Positions 1-10,473 of a stretch of DNA of 64,000 bases are shown here, piece after piece (positions within the stretch are counted from its first letter, which is position 1; each line of letters starts with the position of its first letter). The stretch covers positions 396,406 to 460,405 of the forward strand of contig NZ_JAGQDC010000002.1 in the NCBI RefSeq assembly GCF_023282985.1. The letters run 5' to 3'. The notes beneath the pieces are model-generated. The model saw nothing but the letters and a program-made list of their open reading frames with translations, was not told where the DNA came from and did no database searches. The position numbers and the translations under genes were made by a program. The DNA comes from Serratia silvae (lineage in GTDB: Bacteria > Pseudomonadota > Gammaproteobacteria > Enterobacterales > Enterobacteriaceae).

Positions 1-1567
1 AGATAACAAAGAAAATTTTACCGTACTGCAAACTATCCGACAGCAGCAGTCAGAACTGAATGAAAGTTGGGTCAACCTGCTGCAAACCCGCAATACCCTC
101 AACCGTGCCGGGATCCGCTACATGATGGATCTCAATAAGGCGGGCACCGGTGCTACAGTTGATGAACTGCTGGTCTCGGCGAAAAACACGTTGAGCATGG
201 CGGAACAGCACTACGCTGCCTATGAAAAAATCCCTCTGGATCCTCGCCAGGATGCCGCAGCGGCAGACGAACTCAAACAACGCTATACCACTTTGCATAC
301 TGCGCTATCGGAACTGATCCCACTGCTGGGTGACGGCAAGCTGGACGCCTTCTTTGAACAGCCAACCCAACGTTATCAGACTGAATTTGAGCAGGTCTAT
401 AACCGCTACCTGACTCAGAACGACAAGCTGTACCAGATCGCGGTCGAAGATGGTGATAGTTCTTTCGAATTCGCCGTTTGGACGCTGGGCGTGGTACTGG
501 TACTGGTGGTTGCGGTAATCGCCATGGTTTGGTTCGGCATCCACCATATTCTGGTGCGCCCGCTTAACCGCATGATTGAACATATCAAACTGATTGCCGC
601 TGGCGATCTGACCCACCCGATCGACGTCAACAGCCGCAACGAAATGGGCGTGCTGGCAGCCAGCCTCAGGCATATGCAAGGCGAACTGATCGACACTGTC
701 AGCGGTGTGCGTCAGGGGGCCGATGCGATCTACAGCGGTGCTTCCGAGATTGCCGCAGGCAACAACGATCTCTCTTCCCGTACCGAACAACAGGCCGCTT
801 CGCTGGAAGAAACCGCCGCCAGCATGGAGCAGTTGACTGCCACGGTGAAACAGAACGCCGAAAATGCCCGTCAGGCTAGCCAACTGGCGTTGAGCGCTTC
901 AGAAACCGCGCAGAAAGGTGGGAAGGTAGTCGCCAACGTGGTGCAAACCATGCACGACATCGCTGGCAGCTCGCAGAAAATTGCCGATATCACCAGCGTG
1001 ATCGACGGCATCGCCTTCCAGACCAACATCCTGGCGCTGAATGCGGCGGTGGAAGCTGCTCGTGCCGGTGAACAGGGCCGTGGTTTTGCCGTGGTCGCAG
1101 GTGAGGTACGTAACCTGGCCAGCCGCAGCGCGCAGGCAGCCAAAGAGATCAAAGGCCTGATTGAAGACTCGGTTAGCCGTGTTGATATGGGCTCGGAGCT
1201 GGTGGAAAGCGCCGGTGAAACCATGGGCGATATCGTCAATGCCGTCACCCGCGTCACCGACATCATGGGTGAAATCGCTTCGGCCTCCGACGAGCAGAGC
1301 CGGGGTATCGATCAGGTTGGTCAGGCGGTTGCCGAAATGGATCGCGTCACCCAGCAGAACGCCTCTTTGGTCGAAGAATCGGCCTCTGCGGCGGCAGCGC
1401 TGGAAGAACAGGCCAGCCGCTTGACCCAGTCCGTCGCGGTATTCCGACTGAAAGCGGAAGGCCAACACGAGTTCACGTCAGCAGCCAACAGTAAAGTCGT
1501 TACCCCGGTAATCAATCATAAAAAAATGAACGCCAGCGATCCGCAGGAAAACTGGGAAACGTTCTAA
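1..1567 (+). CDS. Methyl-accepting chemotaxis protein (5' end outside window)
   Basis: Inner-membrane chemoreceptor that passes ligand binding to CheA/CheW. The frame is open from base 2, so the true start lies upstream and the ATG at 122 is internal. The visible part is the end of the periplasmic helical sensor, a second membrane helix (about bases 465–545), a HAMP linker and a full cytoplasmic signalling domain with the conserved [20 protein letters not shown] hairpin tip. It ends in NWETF (1550–1564), the tether that docks CheR and CheB on high-abundance receptors such as Tar and Tsr. It lies upstream of a second receptor and of cheR. Ligand unknown. Confidence 0.95.
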   Translation, partial: DNKENFTVLQTIRQQQSELNESWVNLLQTRNTLNRAGIRYMMDLNKAGTGATVDELLVSAKNTLSMAEQHYAAYEKIPLDPRQDAAAADELKQRYTTLHTALSELIPLLGDGKLDAFFEQPTQRYQTEFEQVYNRYLTQNDKLYQIAVEDGDSSFEFAVWTLGVVLVLVVAVIAMVWFGIHHILVRPLNRMIEHIKLIAAGDLTHPIDVNSRNEMGVLAASLRHMQGELIDTVSGVRQGADAIYSGASEIAAGNNDLSSRTEQQAASLEETAASMEQLTATVKQNAENARQASQLALSASETAQKGGKVVANVVQTMHDIAGSSQKIADITSVIDGIAFQTNILALNAAVEAARAGEQGRGFAVVAGEVRNLASRSAQAAKEIKGLIEDSVSRVDMGSELVESAGETMGDIVNAVTRVTDIMGEIASASDEQSRGIDQVGQAVAEMDRVTQQNASLVEESASAAAALEEQASRLTQSVAVFRLKAEGQHEFTSAANSKVVTPVINHKKMNASDPQENWETF

Positions 1568-1655
1568 CCGGCATTGGGCTGCGTTCTTCCAGCGAGGTCG
1601 TGGCCCTTTTTTCCGTCCTAAGTCGTGTTAACCCACGGCTACCTGGAGGTTTATC

Positions 1656-3287
1656 GTGTTTAACCGAGTCCGTATCTCTACCAGTCTGTTTTTATTACTG
1701 CTGACCTTTTGCCTGATGCAACTGGTTAGCACCGGCTTGTCGTATACCGCTTCCCGTTCCGATAACCACAATCTTAATCTGATTAGTCTGGGTAGCCAGC
1801 AGCGAGATGCCCTCAGCCTGAGCTGGGTTTCCCTGCTACAGGCACGCAACACCTTGAATCGGGCCGGCACCCGAGCAGCGCTGAAAGTGCCGCAAGAACA
1901 AGTCGATGACCTGATGGGCAACGCCCGTAGTTCGTTGCAAAAAGCCGATCTCTATTTTAATCAGTTCCTGGCTGTCTCGCGTAACAGCGACCAGGAGCAG
2001 CAACTGACAGAAACCACCAAAGCCAGCTATGAGCGGCTACGTGGTGCCTTGCGTGAGCTGACCGTCTTCCTGGAGGGCGGCAACCTGCAGGGCTTTATGG
2101 ATCAACCCACGCAGAAAATACAGGACCTGTTCGAAGCCGACTTCGTCCAGTACCTGCAGCTGGTCAACGAAAATATCACCCAGGCCAATGCGGCCAACCA
2201 GCGCTCCTTCACGCTGGCCGGTTGGTTGGTGTGCGGCGCTGTACTGATGCTGATCCTGGTGACCGCCAGCGCCATGTGGTGGTTGCGCAATATGCTGGTT
2301 CAGCCGCTGAATATTATGCGCAGCCACTTTGACCGTATCGCCGACGGCGACCTGGCCACGCCGATCCAGGTGTATGGCCGCAACGAGATCAGCCAGCTTT
2401 TTGCCAGCCTGCACCGTATGCAGCACTCGTTGATTGGCACCGTTGGAGCGGTGCGCGAAGGTGCCGAGTCGATCCTGATCGGGTTACAGGAAATCTCGGA
2501 AGGCAATAACGATCTCTCTTCCCGTACCGAACAGCAGGCCGCCTCACTGGAAGAGTCCGCCGCCAGTATGGAGCAGTTGACCGCCACGGTGAAACAGAAC
2601 GCCGACAATGCCCGCCAGGCCTCAAAGCTGGCGCGCGATGCCTCAGCCACCGCAGCCAAGGGCGGAGAAATGGCCGATGACGTGGTGACTACCATGCACG
2701 ATATCGCCAGCAGCTCGCAGAAAATTGGCGCTATCACCAGCGTGATCGACGGTATTGCCTTCCAGACCAACATCCTGGCATTGAACGCGGCGGTTGAAGC
2801 GGCGCGGGCGGGTGAACAAGGGCGTGGTTTTGCCGTGGTGGCCGCAGAGGTGCGCAATCTGGCTCAGCGTAGCGCTCAGGCAGCCAAAGAAATCAAAGTG
2901 CTGATCGATGAGTCGGTCGGCCGTGTTAAGCAGGGATCGGTGCTGGTCGAAGACTCCGGTGCCACCATGCAGGATATCGTGCGTTCGGTGACCCGCGTTA
3001 CCGACATCATGGGCGAGATCTCCTCGGCTTCCGATGAGCAAAGCCGTGGTATCGAGCAGGTCACTCAGGCCGTGACCCAGATGGACCAGGTGACGCAACA
3101 GAACGCCGCTCTGGTGGAACAAGCGGCCTCTGCGGCGGCGGCATTGGAAGAACAAGCCATTACGCTGGCAGATGCGGTAGCGGTATTCCGCCTGGCGGAC
3201 GACAACATCACCTTATCCGAAAGTCTTAACAACGGAGTTTTATCAGTGGCTAAGGAAGCAACTAGTGTCGAATTGTATAGCAAGTAA
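1656..3287 (+). CDS. Methyl-accepting chemotaxis protein (second, tandem receptor)
   Basis: Complete chemoreceptor of 543 residues starting at GTG 1656, with a GGAGGT ribosome site 5 bases upstream. It has an N-terminal membrane helix (about residues 9–30), a periplasmic four-helix sensor, a second helix (about 187–210), HAMP, and a signalling domain nearly identical to that of the upstream receptor. Unlike its neighbour it has no NWETF tether: the protein ends in an ELYSK-type tail. It should therefore depend on other receptors in the array for efficient methylation. The sensor domain differs from that of the first receptor. Ligand unknown. Confidence 0.95.
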   Translation: MFNRVRISTSLFLLLLTFCLMQLVSTGLSYTASRSDNHNLNLISLGSQQRDALSLSWVSLLQARNTLNRAGTRAALKVPQEQVDDLMGNARSSLQKADLYFNQFLAVSRNSDQEQQLTETTKASYERLRGALRELTVFLEGGNLQGFMDQPTQKIQDLFEADFVQYLQLVNENITQANAANQRSFTLAGWLVCGAVLMLILVTASAMWWLRNMLVQPLNIMRSHFDRIADGDLATPIQVYGRNEISQLFASLHRMQHSLIGTVGAVREGAESILIGLQEISEGNNDLSSRTEQQAASLEESAASMEQLTATVKQNADNARQASKLARDASATAAKGGEMADDVVTTMHDIASSSQKIGAITSVIDGIAFQTNILALNAAVEAARAGEQGRGFAVVAAEVRNLAQRSAQAAKEIKVLIDESVGRVKQGSVLVEDSGATMQDIVRSVTRVTDIMGEISSASDEQSRGIEQVTQAVTQMDQVTQQNAALVEQAASAAAALEEQAITLADAVAVFRLADDNITLSESLNNGVLSVAKEATSVELYSK

Positions 3288-3308
3288 CAACAAATTGGGT
3301 GAAGGGTT

Positions 3309-4180
3309 ATGAGCGGTTCATCCTCACCCTCCAATAAAGAGCCTGCGTCTTTGCTGGCGCAGATGGTGCAACGGCTGCCTCTGTCGGATGTGCATTTCCG
3401 GCGTATCAGCCAGTTGATCTACCAGCGTGCCGGCATTGTGTTGGCCGAGCATAAACGCGAGATGGTTTATAACCGTCTGGTGCGTCGCCTGCGACTGCTG
3501 GGAATACCCGATTTTGGTAGCTATCTGGTGCTGTTGGAAAGCGACACCAACAGCGCCGAGTGGCAGGCATTCGTCAACGCTCTGACCACCAACCTGACGG
3601 CATTTTTCCGTGAGGCGCACCATTTCCCGATCCTGGCGGAACATGCGCGTTCGCGGCCCAACGGTTATTGCGTGTGGAGTACCGCCGCCTCAACCGGCGA
3701 AGAGCCTTACTCGATCGCCATTACCTTGAGTGAGGCGCTTGGGCAGCGGGCGACGGGGACGCAGGTGTGGGCCAGCGATATCGATACTCAGGTATTGGAA
3801 AAGGCTGAAGCGGGGGTATATCGCCAGGAAGATTTGCGCACCCTGACACCGGCGCAGATGCAGCGTTATTTCCTGCGAGGTACCGGCCCTCACCATGGGC
3901 TGGTGCGGGTTCGGTCAGAACTGGCGGCACAGGTACATTTCCAGCAGCTCAATCTGCTGGCCCCTGAATGGGCGCTACCGGGGCAATTTGATGCGATATT
4001 TTGCCGTAACGTCATGATCTATTTTGACAAGGAAACACAAGAGCGCATTTTGCGGCGCTTTGTGCCGCTGCTTAAACCGGGGGGCCTGATGTTTGCTGGC
4101 CATTCCGAAAACTTCAGCCAGCTCAGCCGGGATTTCTACTTGCGTGGGCAGACCGTGTATGGCCTGACCAAGGAGAGGTA

Positions 4181-4181
<1 letters not shown>
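3309..4181 (+). CDS. cheR: Chemotaxis protein methyltransferase CheR
   Basis: Uses S-adenosylmethionine to methylate glutamates on chemoreceptors during adaptation. The 290 residues match the usual CheR length. The N-terminal helical domain covers about residues 15–90 and the Rossmann-type methyltransferase domain follows, including an ASTGEEPYS motif and a [10 protein letters not shown] segment typical of CheR. The ATG at 3309 has a GAAGGG ribosome site. Its stop overlaps the cheB start in TAATG, so translation is probably coupled. It lies just after two receptors, as in the E. coli tar–tap–cheRBYZ operon. Confidence 0.97.
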
Positions 4182-5669
<1,488 letters not shown>

Positions 5670-5683
5670 AAAAGGAGAGGGCG

Positions 5684-6328
5684 ATGAGAGATATTCCAAT
5701 GCCTGCCAGCGATGCAGCGACAGCGGGCGAGATCATCTCCCGCATCGGTCAACTGACCCGCATGCTGCGTGACAGCATGCGTGAGCTGGGGCTAGATCAG
5801 GCTATCGCTCAGGCTGCCGAAGCGATCCCGGACGCACGTGACCGTCTTGATTATGTTGTCACCATGACGGCTCAGGCGGCGGAACGGGCACTCAACTGCG
5901 TGGAGGCGGCACAACCTCGTCAGGCGGAGTTGGAGTCGCAGGCCAATACGCTAAAAGGGCGCTGGGACGAGTGGTTTGCCAACCCTATCGAGTTGGCAGA
6001 TGCACGTTCACTGGTGACGGATACCCGCCAGTATCTGGATCGGGTGCCGGAGCACACCGCATTCACCAACGCCCAGTTGCTGGAGATCATGATGGCGCAG
6101 GATTTCCAGGATCTCACCGGCCAGGTGATCAAGCGTATGATGGATGTGGTGCAGGAGATAGAAAAGCAGCTGTTGATGGTGCTGATGGAAAACATCCCGG
6201 ATCAGCCAACCAAAGAGAAAAAACCGAACGACAGCCTGCTCAATGGCCCGCAGCTGGATCAGAACGGGATTGGCGTGATCGCCAATCAGGCCCAGGTAGA
6301 CGATCTGCTCGACAGCCTGGGTTTTTGA
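5684..6328 (+). CDS. cheZ: CheY-P phosphatase CheZ
   Basis: Dimeric helical-bundle phosphatase that dephosphorylates CheY-P. It has 214 residues, the same as E. coli. The active-site segment [18 protein letters not shown] carries the catalytic Gln and neighbouring Asp, and the C-terminal DDLLDSLGF is the CheY-binding peptide. The ATG at 5684 has a GGAGAG ribosome site. It is the last gene of the che operon and is followed by a strong intrinsic terminator. Confidence 0.98.
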   Translation: MRDIPMPASDAATAGEIISRIGQLTRMLRDSMRELGLDQAIAQAAEAIPDARDRLDYVVTMTAQAAERALNCVEAAQPRQAELESQANTLKGRWDEWFANPIELADARSLVTDTRQYLDRVPEHTAFTNAQLLEIMMAQDFQDLTGQVIKRMMDVVQEIEKQLLMVLMENIPDQPTKEKKPNDSLLNGPQLDQNGIGVIANQAQVDDLLDSLGF

Positions 6329-6334
6329 TCTTTC

Positions 6335-6366
6335 GTTAGGGCGCACTCTTGCGCCCTAACTCTTTT
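6335..6366 (+). terminator. Rho-independent terminator after cheZ
   Basis: A perfect 11-bp stem (GTTAGGGCGCA / TGCGCCCTAAC) with a CTCT loop lies seven bases after the cheZ stop and is followed by TCTTTT. It separates the che operon from flhBAE. Confidence 0.9.
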
Positions 6367-6483
6367 CGCTAGCCCATCCCCGAAATAACCGGTCTTTTGC
6401 GCTCTTGTTCCCGCAATGAAATCTGCATTTTTTTGGCATGCTGACGCTAATTCTATTCTTCGCATGCAATGGGAACCCTCGCC

Positions 6484-7626
6484 TTGGCCGAAGACAGTGA
6501 TATGGAAAAAACTGAGGCCCCCACACCCCACCGGCTGGAAAAGGCGCGTGAAGATGGCCAGATTGCGCGCTCGCGCGAGCTGACATCGATCCTGATGTTG
6601 GTCGCCGGGTTGTCGATCTTGTGGGTCGCGGGCGGCCATATCGCACAACAGCTGGCGAGGATGCTGGCGGCAGGGCTGCATTTCGATCACAACATGGTCA
6701 GCAACGATAAGCAGATGCTGCGCCAGTTTGCCATGCTGCTGCGTCAGGCGGTGTGGGCGCTGATGCCGATCCTGGCCGGATTGGTGCTGGTGGCGCTGGC
6801 GGCCCCGATGCTGCTGGGCGGCGTGGCCTTCAGCCTGAAGTTTGATGCCAAGCGCATGAACCCGATCTCCGGATTAAAACGGATGTTCTCCACCCAGGTG
6901 CTGGCGGAGTTGCTGAAGGCGATCCTCAAAGCGACGCTGGTGGGCTGGGTGGCCGGGCTTTACCTGTGGCACAACTGGGCGGCGATGTTGCATCTGGTCA
7001 CCCAGCAGCCGCAGGATGCGCTGCGCAATGCCCTACAGATCGTGATCTTCTGCGGCATGCTGATCGTGCTAGGGCTGGTGCCGATGGTGGCCTTTGACGT
7101 GTTTTATCAGCTGTGGAGCCACTTCAAGAAATTGAAGATGACCAAGCAGGAAATTCGCGACGAGCATAAGCAGCAGGAGGGCGACCCCCATGTTAAAGGG
7201 CGTATTCGCCAGCAACAGCGTGCCATCTCTCGCCGCCGCATGATGTCCGACGTGCCGAAGGCAGACGTGATCGTCACCAACCCGACGCATTACGCTGTGG
7301 CGTTGCAATACAACGACAAGAACATGAGTGCGCCGAAAGTCCTTGCCAAAGGGGCAGGAGAGATCGCCTTGCGTATCCGTGAATTGGCGAACGAACACCG
7401 TATTCCGACCTTGGAAGCCCCACCGCTGGCGCGAGCGCTATACCGTCACAGTGAGATTGGGCAGCACATTCCTACGACCTTGTATGCCGCCGTGGCCGAG
7501 GTCCTGGCGTGGGTCTACCAGCTGCGCCGTTGGCAACGTGAAGGCGGCCTGATCCCGAAAAAACCTCAACGTTTACCGGTGCCGGAAGCACTGGATTTTG
7601 CTGGAGAGAATAACTCAGATGGCTAA
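6484..7626 (+). CDS. flhB: Flagellar type III export protein FlhB
   Basis: Inner-membrane export-gate protein that switches substrate class from rod/hook to filament. It has a short cytoplasmic N-terminus, four membrane helices (about residues 30–210) and a C-terminal domain with the NPTH autocleavage motif in VIVTNPTHYAVAL. I chose the TTG at 6484, giving MAEDSDMEKTEAP, because it matches family N-termini and has GGGAAC upstream. The in-frame ATG at 6469 lacks a good ribosome site. A weak FlhDC-like half-site (GAAATAACCG, about 6382–6391) lies upstream. The gene end overlaps the flhA start by 8 bases. Confidence 0.96.
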   Translation: MAEDSDMEKTEAPTPHRLEKAREDGQIARSRELTSILMLVAGLSILWVAGGHIAQQLARMLAAGLHFDHNMVSNDKQMLRQFAMLLRQAVWALMPILAGLVLVALAAPMLLGGVAFSLKFDAKRMNPISGLKRMFSTQVLAELLKAILKATLVGWVAGLYLWHNWAAMLHLVTQQPQDALRNALQIVIFCGMLIVLGLVPMVAFDVFYQLWSHFKKLKMTKQEIRDEHKQQEGDPHVKGRIRQQQRAISRRRMMSDVPKADVIVTNPTHYAVALQYNDKNMSAPKVLAKGAGEIALRIRELANEHRIPTLEAPPLARALYRHSEIGQHIPTTLYAAVAEVLAWVYQLRRWQREGGLIPKKPQRLPVPEALDFAGENNSDG

Positions 7627-9697
7627 TTTGGCCTCCCTGCTTCGTTTGCCGGGTAATTTTAAAGATACGCAGTGGCAGGTGCTGGCTGGCCCGATACTGA
7701 TCCTGATGATCCTGTCGATGATGGTGCTGCCGTTACCGGCATTTATCCTCGATCTGCTGTTTACCTTCAATATTGCCTTGTCGATCATGGTGTTGCTGGT
7801 GGCGATGTTTACCCAGCGTACGCTGGAGTTCGCCGCCTTCCCGACCATCCTGCTGTTCTCAACCCTGTTACGCCTATCGCTGAACGTCGCTTCAACGAGG
7901 ATCATCCTGATGGAGGGGCATACCGGCGGGGCGGCGGCGGGGCGGGTGGTTGAAGCGTTCGGTCACTTCCTGGTGGGGGGCAACTTCGCCATCGGTATCG
8001 TGGTGTTTATCATCCTGGTGCTGATCAACTTTATGGTGATTACCAAAGGGGCCGGGCGTATTGCCGAAGTGGGCGCCCGCTTTGTCCTTGATGGGATGCC
8101 GGGTAAGCAGATGGCGATCGATGCCGATCTGAACGCCGGGTTGATCGGCGAAGACGAGGCTAAAAAGCGCCGCTCTGAAGTGACGCAGGAAGCGGATTTC
8201 TACGGTTCGATGGACGGTGCCAGCAAGTTTGTGCGCGGTGACGCGGTGGCAGGCTTGATGATCATGGTGATCAACGTGGTAGGCGGCCTGTTGGTTGGTG
8301 TGATCCAGCACGGCATGGAGTTGGGTACTGCGGCTGAAACCTATACCCTGCTGACCATCGGTGATGGTCTGGTTGCCCAGATCCCAGCGTTGGTGATCTC
8401 GACGGCGGCCGGTGTGATCGTCACCCGCGTTGCTACCGATCAGGACGTTGGCGAGCAGATGGTGGGCCAGTTGTTCAACAACCCGCGCGTGATGGTGTTG
8501 AGTGCTGCGGTGTTGGGGTTGTTGGGGATGGTTCCTGGGATGCCAAACCTGGTGTTCCTGCTGTTCACGGCGGCGCTGCTGGCGTTGGCCTGGTGGCTGC
8601 GCGGGCGCGAACAGCAAGCGCCGAAAGTTAAAGAACAGCCGTTGCCACAGGAAAACCCGCAGGTGGTAGAGGCCAGTTGGTCAGATGTGCAGCTGGAGGA
8701 TCCGTTGGGCATGGAGGTGGGTTACCGCCTGATCCCAATGGTGGACTTTCAACAAAACGGTGAACTGCTGGGGCGTATCCGTGGCATCCGTAAAAAATTC
8801 GCCCAGGATACGGGTTATCTGCCACCGGTGGTGCATATTCGCGACAACCTCGAACTGTCGGCGGCTAGTTACCGCATTCTGATGAAAGGGGTGGAGATCG
8901 GCAGCGGTGAGGCGCATCCGGGGCGCTGGCTGGCGATTAATCCGGGCAATGCGGTGGGCGATCTGGCCGGTGACAAAACCGTCGATCCGGCCTTCGGGTT
9001 GGAGGCGGTATGGATCGATACCGCGTTGCGTGAACAGGCACAGATTCAGGGATTCACGGTGGTGGAAGCCAGTACCGTGGTTGCCACTCATCTCAACCAT
9101 TTACTCGGTCAGTTTGCCAGCGAGCTGTTTGGCCGCCAGGAAACCCAGCAGCTGTTGGATCGTGTCTCGCAGGATATGCCGAAGCTGACGGAGGATTTTG
9201 TGCCGGGTGTGGTTTCGCTGACCACCTTGCACAAGGTGCTACAAAATCTGCTGGCCGAGCGAGTGTCGATCCGCGATATGCGCACCATTATCGAAACGCT
9301 GGCCGAGCATGCACCAACGCAAAGCGATCCTTTCGAATTGACCTCCGTGGTGCGCGTTGCCCTTGGGCGCGCCATAACTCAGCAGTGGTTCCCGGGGTAC
9401 GGGGAGATCCAGGTTATTGGCCTGGATACGCCGCTTGAACGCCTGTTGTTGCAGGCCCTGCAAGGGGGGGGGGGACTTGAACCGGGTCTGGCGGACCGCT
9501 TGTTAGATCAGGCCAAACAGGCGTTGCAACGTCAGGAAATGCTCAGCGCACCGCCGGTGCTGCTGGTAAACCACGCGTTACGTGCGCTGCTGGCGCGCTT
9601 CCTGCGCCGTACCTTACCGCAGTTGGTGGTGCTGTCGAATCTGGAAATCAACGACGAACGGCAGATACGCATGACCTCAACCATTGGAGCCGCCTGA
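7619..9697 (+). CDS. flhA: Flagellar type III export protein FlhA
   Basis: Large inner-membrane component of the flagellar export gate that forms the cytoplasmic docking ring for chaperone–substrate complexes. From ATG 7619 it has 692 residues, as in E. coli. The first half carries about eight membrane helices and the conserved FHIPEP-family block (KGAGRIAEVGARFVLDGMPG). The soluble half begins near residue 330. The start overlaps the flhB stop by 8 bases. An uninterrupted run of 11 G (9464–9474) encodes Gly616–619; a one-base change there would truncate the last ~70 residues of the docking domain. Confidence 0.98.
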   Translation: MANLASLLRLPGNFKDTQWQVLAGPILILMILSMMVLPLPAFILDLLFTFNIALSIMVLLVAMFTQRTLEFAAFPTILLFSTLLRLSLNVASTRIILMEGHTGGAAAGRVVEAFGHFLVGGNFAIGIVVFIILVLINFMVITKGAGRIAEVGARFVLDGMPGKQMAIDADLNAGLIGEDEAKKRRSEVTQEADFYGSMDGASKFVRGDAVAGLMIMVINVVGGLLVGVIQHGMELGTAAETYTLLTIGDGLVAQIPALVISTAAGVIVTRVATDQDVGEQMVGQLFNNPRVMVLSAAVLGLLGMVPGMPNLVFLLFTAALLALAWWLRGREQQAPKVKEQPLPQENPQVVEASWSDVQLEDPLGMEVGYRLIPMVDFQQNGELLGRIRGIRKKFAQDTGYLPPVVHIRDNLELSAASYRILMKGVEIGSGEAHPGRWLAINPGNAVGDLAGDKTVDPAFGLEAVWIDTALREQAQIQGFTVVEASTVVATHLNHLLGQFASELFGRQETQQLLDRVSQDMPKLTEDFVPGVVSLTTLHKVLQNLLAERVSIRDMRTIIETLAEHAPTQSDPFELTSVVRVALGRAITQQWFPGYGEIQVIGLDTPLERLLLQALQGGGGLEPGLADRLLDQAKQALQRQEMLSAPPVLLVNHALRALLARFLRRTLPQLVVLSNLEINDERQIRMTSTIGAA
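9464..9474 (+). repeat. G11 homopolymer inside flhA
   Basis: Eleven consecutive G residues followed by A encode four glycines. The current length keeps flhA open. Loss of one G leads to TAG 11 codons on, and gain of one G leads to TGA two codons after the tract. Confidence 0.95.
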
Positions 9698-10098
9698 TGA
9701 AAGCGTTTCTTCCTCTGTTGGTGCTGTTAGCTCCGTTGGGGGCACAGGCGGTGTCAGGCTCTTGGGCCGCCGATGCCACCGGCGTAACGTTGGAAACGGG
9801 GGGCGTGCGTGGTGAGTCCCCCAGCCTACGGGCGGTAAATCCACCGGCGGCCAATGCTCGGGTGACCAGCGTAAACTGGCGTTATCAACTGCTGGCAGGT
9901 GCGCCCGCCGGATTGCAGGTGCAGCTTTGTACCTTGTCACAATGTCTATCGCTTGGCGCGGGCAGTGGGCGTAGTGAGGCTTTCAACGGTATGCCCGCAG
10001 ACAGCGAGTTTCGCTTCGTTTACTTCGTGCAGTCTCGTGGTGCACTAAATCCCCCGCTGCGGGCGATCTCTAATCAGGTGATTGTGAATTATGAGTGA
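9697..10098 (+). CDS. flhE: Flagellar protein FlhE
   Basis: Periplasmic protein of 133 residues with an N-terminal signal peptide cleaved near GAQA (about residue 18), then a small beta-rich domain ending in NQVIVNYE, the FlhE signature. FlhE is thought to act as a periplasmic plug or chaperone that limits leakage through the export apparatus. The start overlaps the flhA stop (TGATG), completing the flhBAE operon. The paired cysteines in LCTLSQC are conserved in the family. Confidence 0.93.
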   Translation: MKAFLPLLVLLAPLGAQAVSGSWAADATGVTLETGGVRGESPSLRAVNPPAANARVTSVNWRYQLLAGAPAGLQVQLCTLSQCLSLGAGSGRSEAFNGMPADSEFRFVYFVQSRGALNPPLRAISNQVIVNYE

Positions 10099-10358
10099 GG
10101 ACGATCGGTCACCCTGGCGCGATTTGCCTTAACAGCCAGTCACGCAACGCAACGATATCGACGACTGCGCTGTTGCAACCGCTGAACAGCATCAGCGTAG
10201 CTGCCAGAGCAGCTTCGTTGGCAGTCATCGGAGTCATTCTGTTGGTGACATTGCTGATCCAATTTCAGGCATCGCCGAACTTTGCTATCGCGTGGTTGAT
10301 CGATCTGCTTTTGCTTGGCGTGTTGGTGGTGCGCATTGCAGATCGCGAGGCTACGTGA
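10095..10358 (+). CDS. Possible small two-helix membrane protein
   Basis: GTG-initiated reading frame of 87 codons overlapping the flhE stop by four bases (GTGA), an arrangement typical of coupled genes. The second half has two hydrophobic segments (about residues 37–57 and 65–82) separated by a short loop. The first 30 residues look unlike a normal protein N-terminus. A competing ATG at 10091 gives only 13 codons (MSEDDRSPWRDLP), so the gene may be frameshifted near 10128. I recognise no family. It may be a degraded or genus-specific membrane protein. Confidence 0.35.
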   Translation: MRTIGHPGAICLNSQSRNATISTTALLQPLNSISVAARAASLAVIGVILLVTLLIQFQASPNFAIAWLIDLLLLGVLVVRIADREAT

Positions 10359-10473
10359 GTTCTCAAAAAAAGCTCGTTAGATTTTGCGAGTCGGATCCAG
10401 CAGCAATGCGGCCATAATGTGAAGGGGAGAATGCCTGTGGTAGGTTTTTTATGTTAAGTCCAGGATGACCAAC

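Noticed and set aside
6379..6460. FlhDC box before flhB
   Set aside because: One half-site (AAATAACC) is fair, but the partner is too far away and degenerate to list as a feature.
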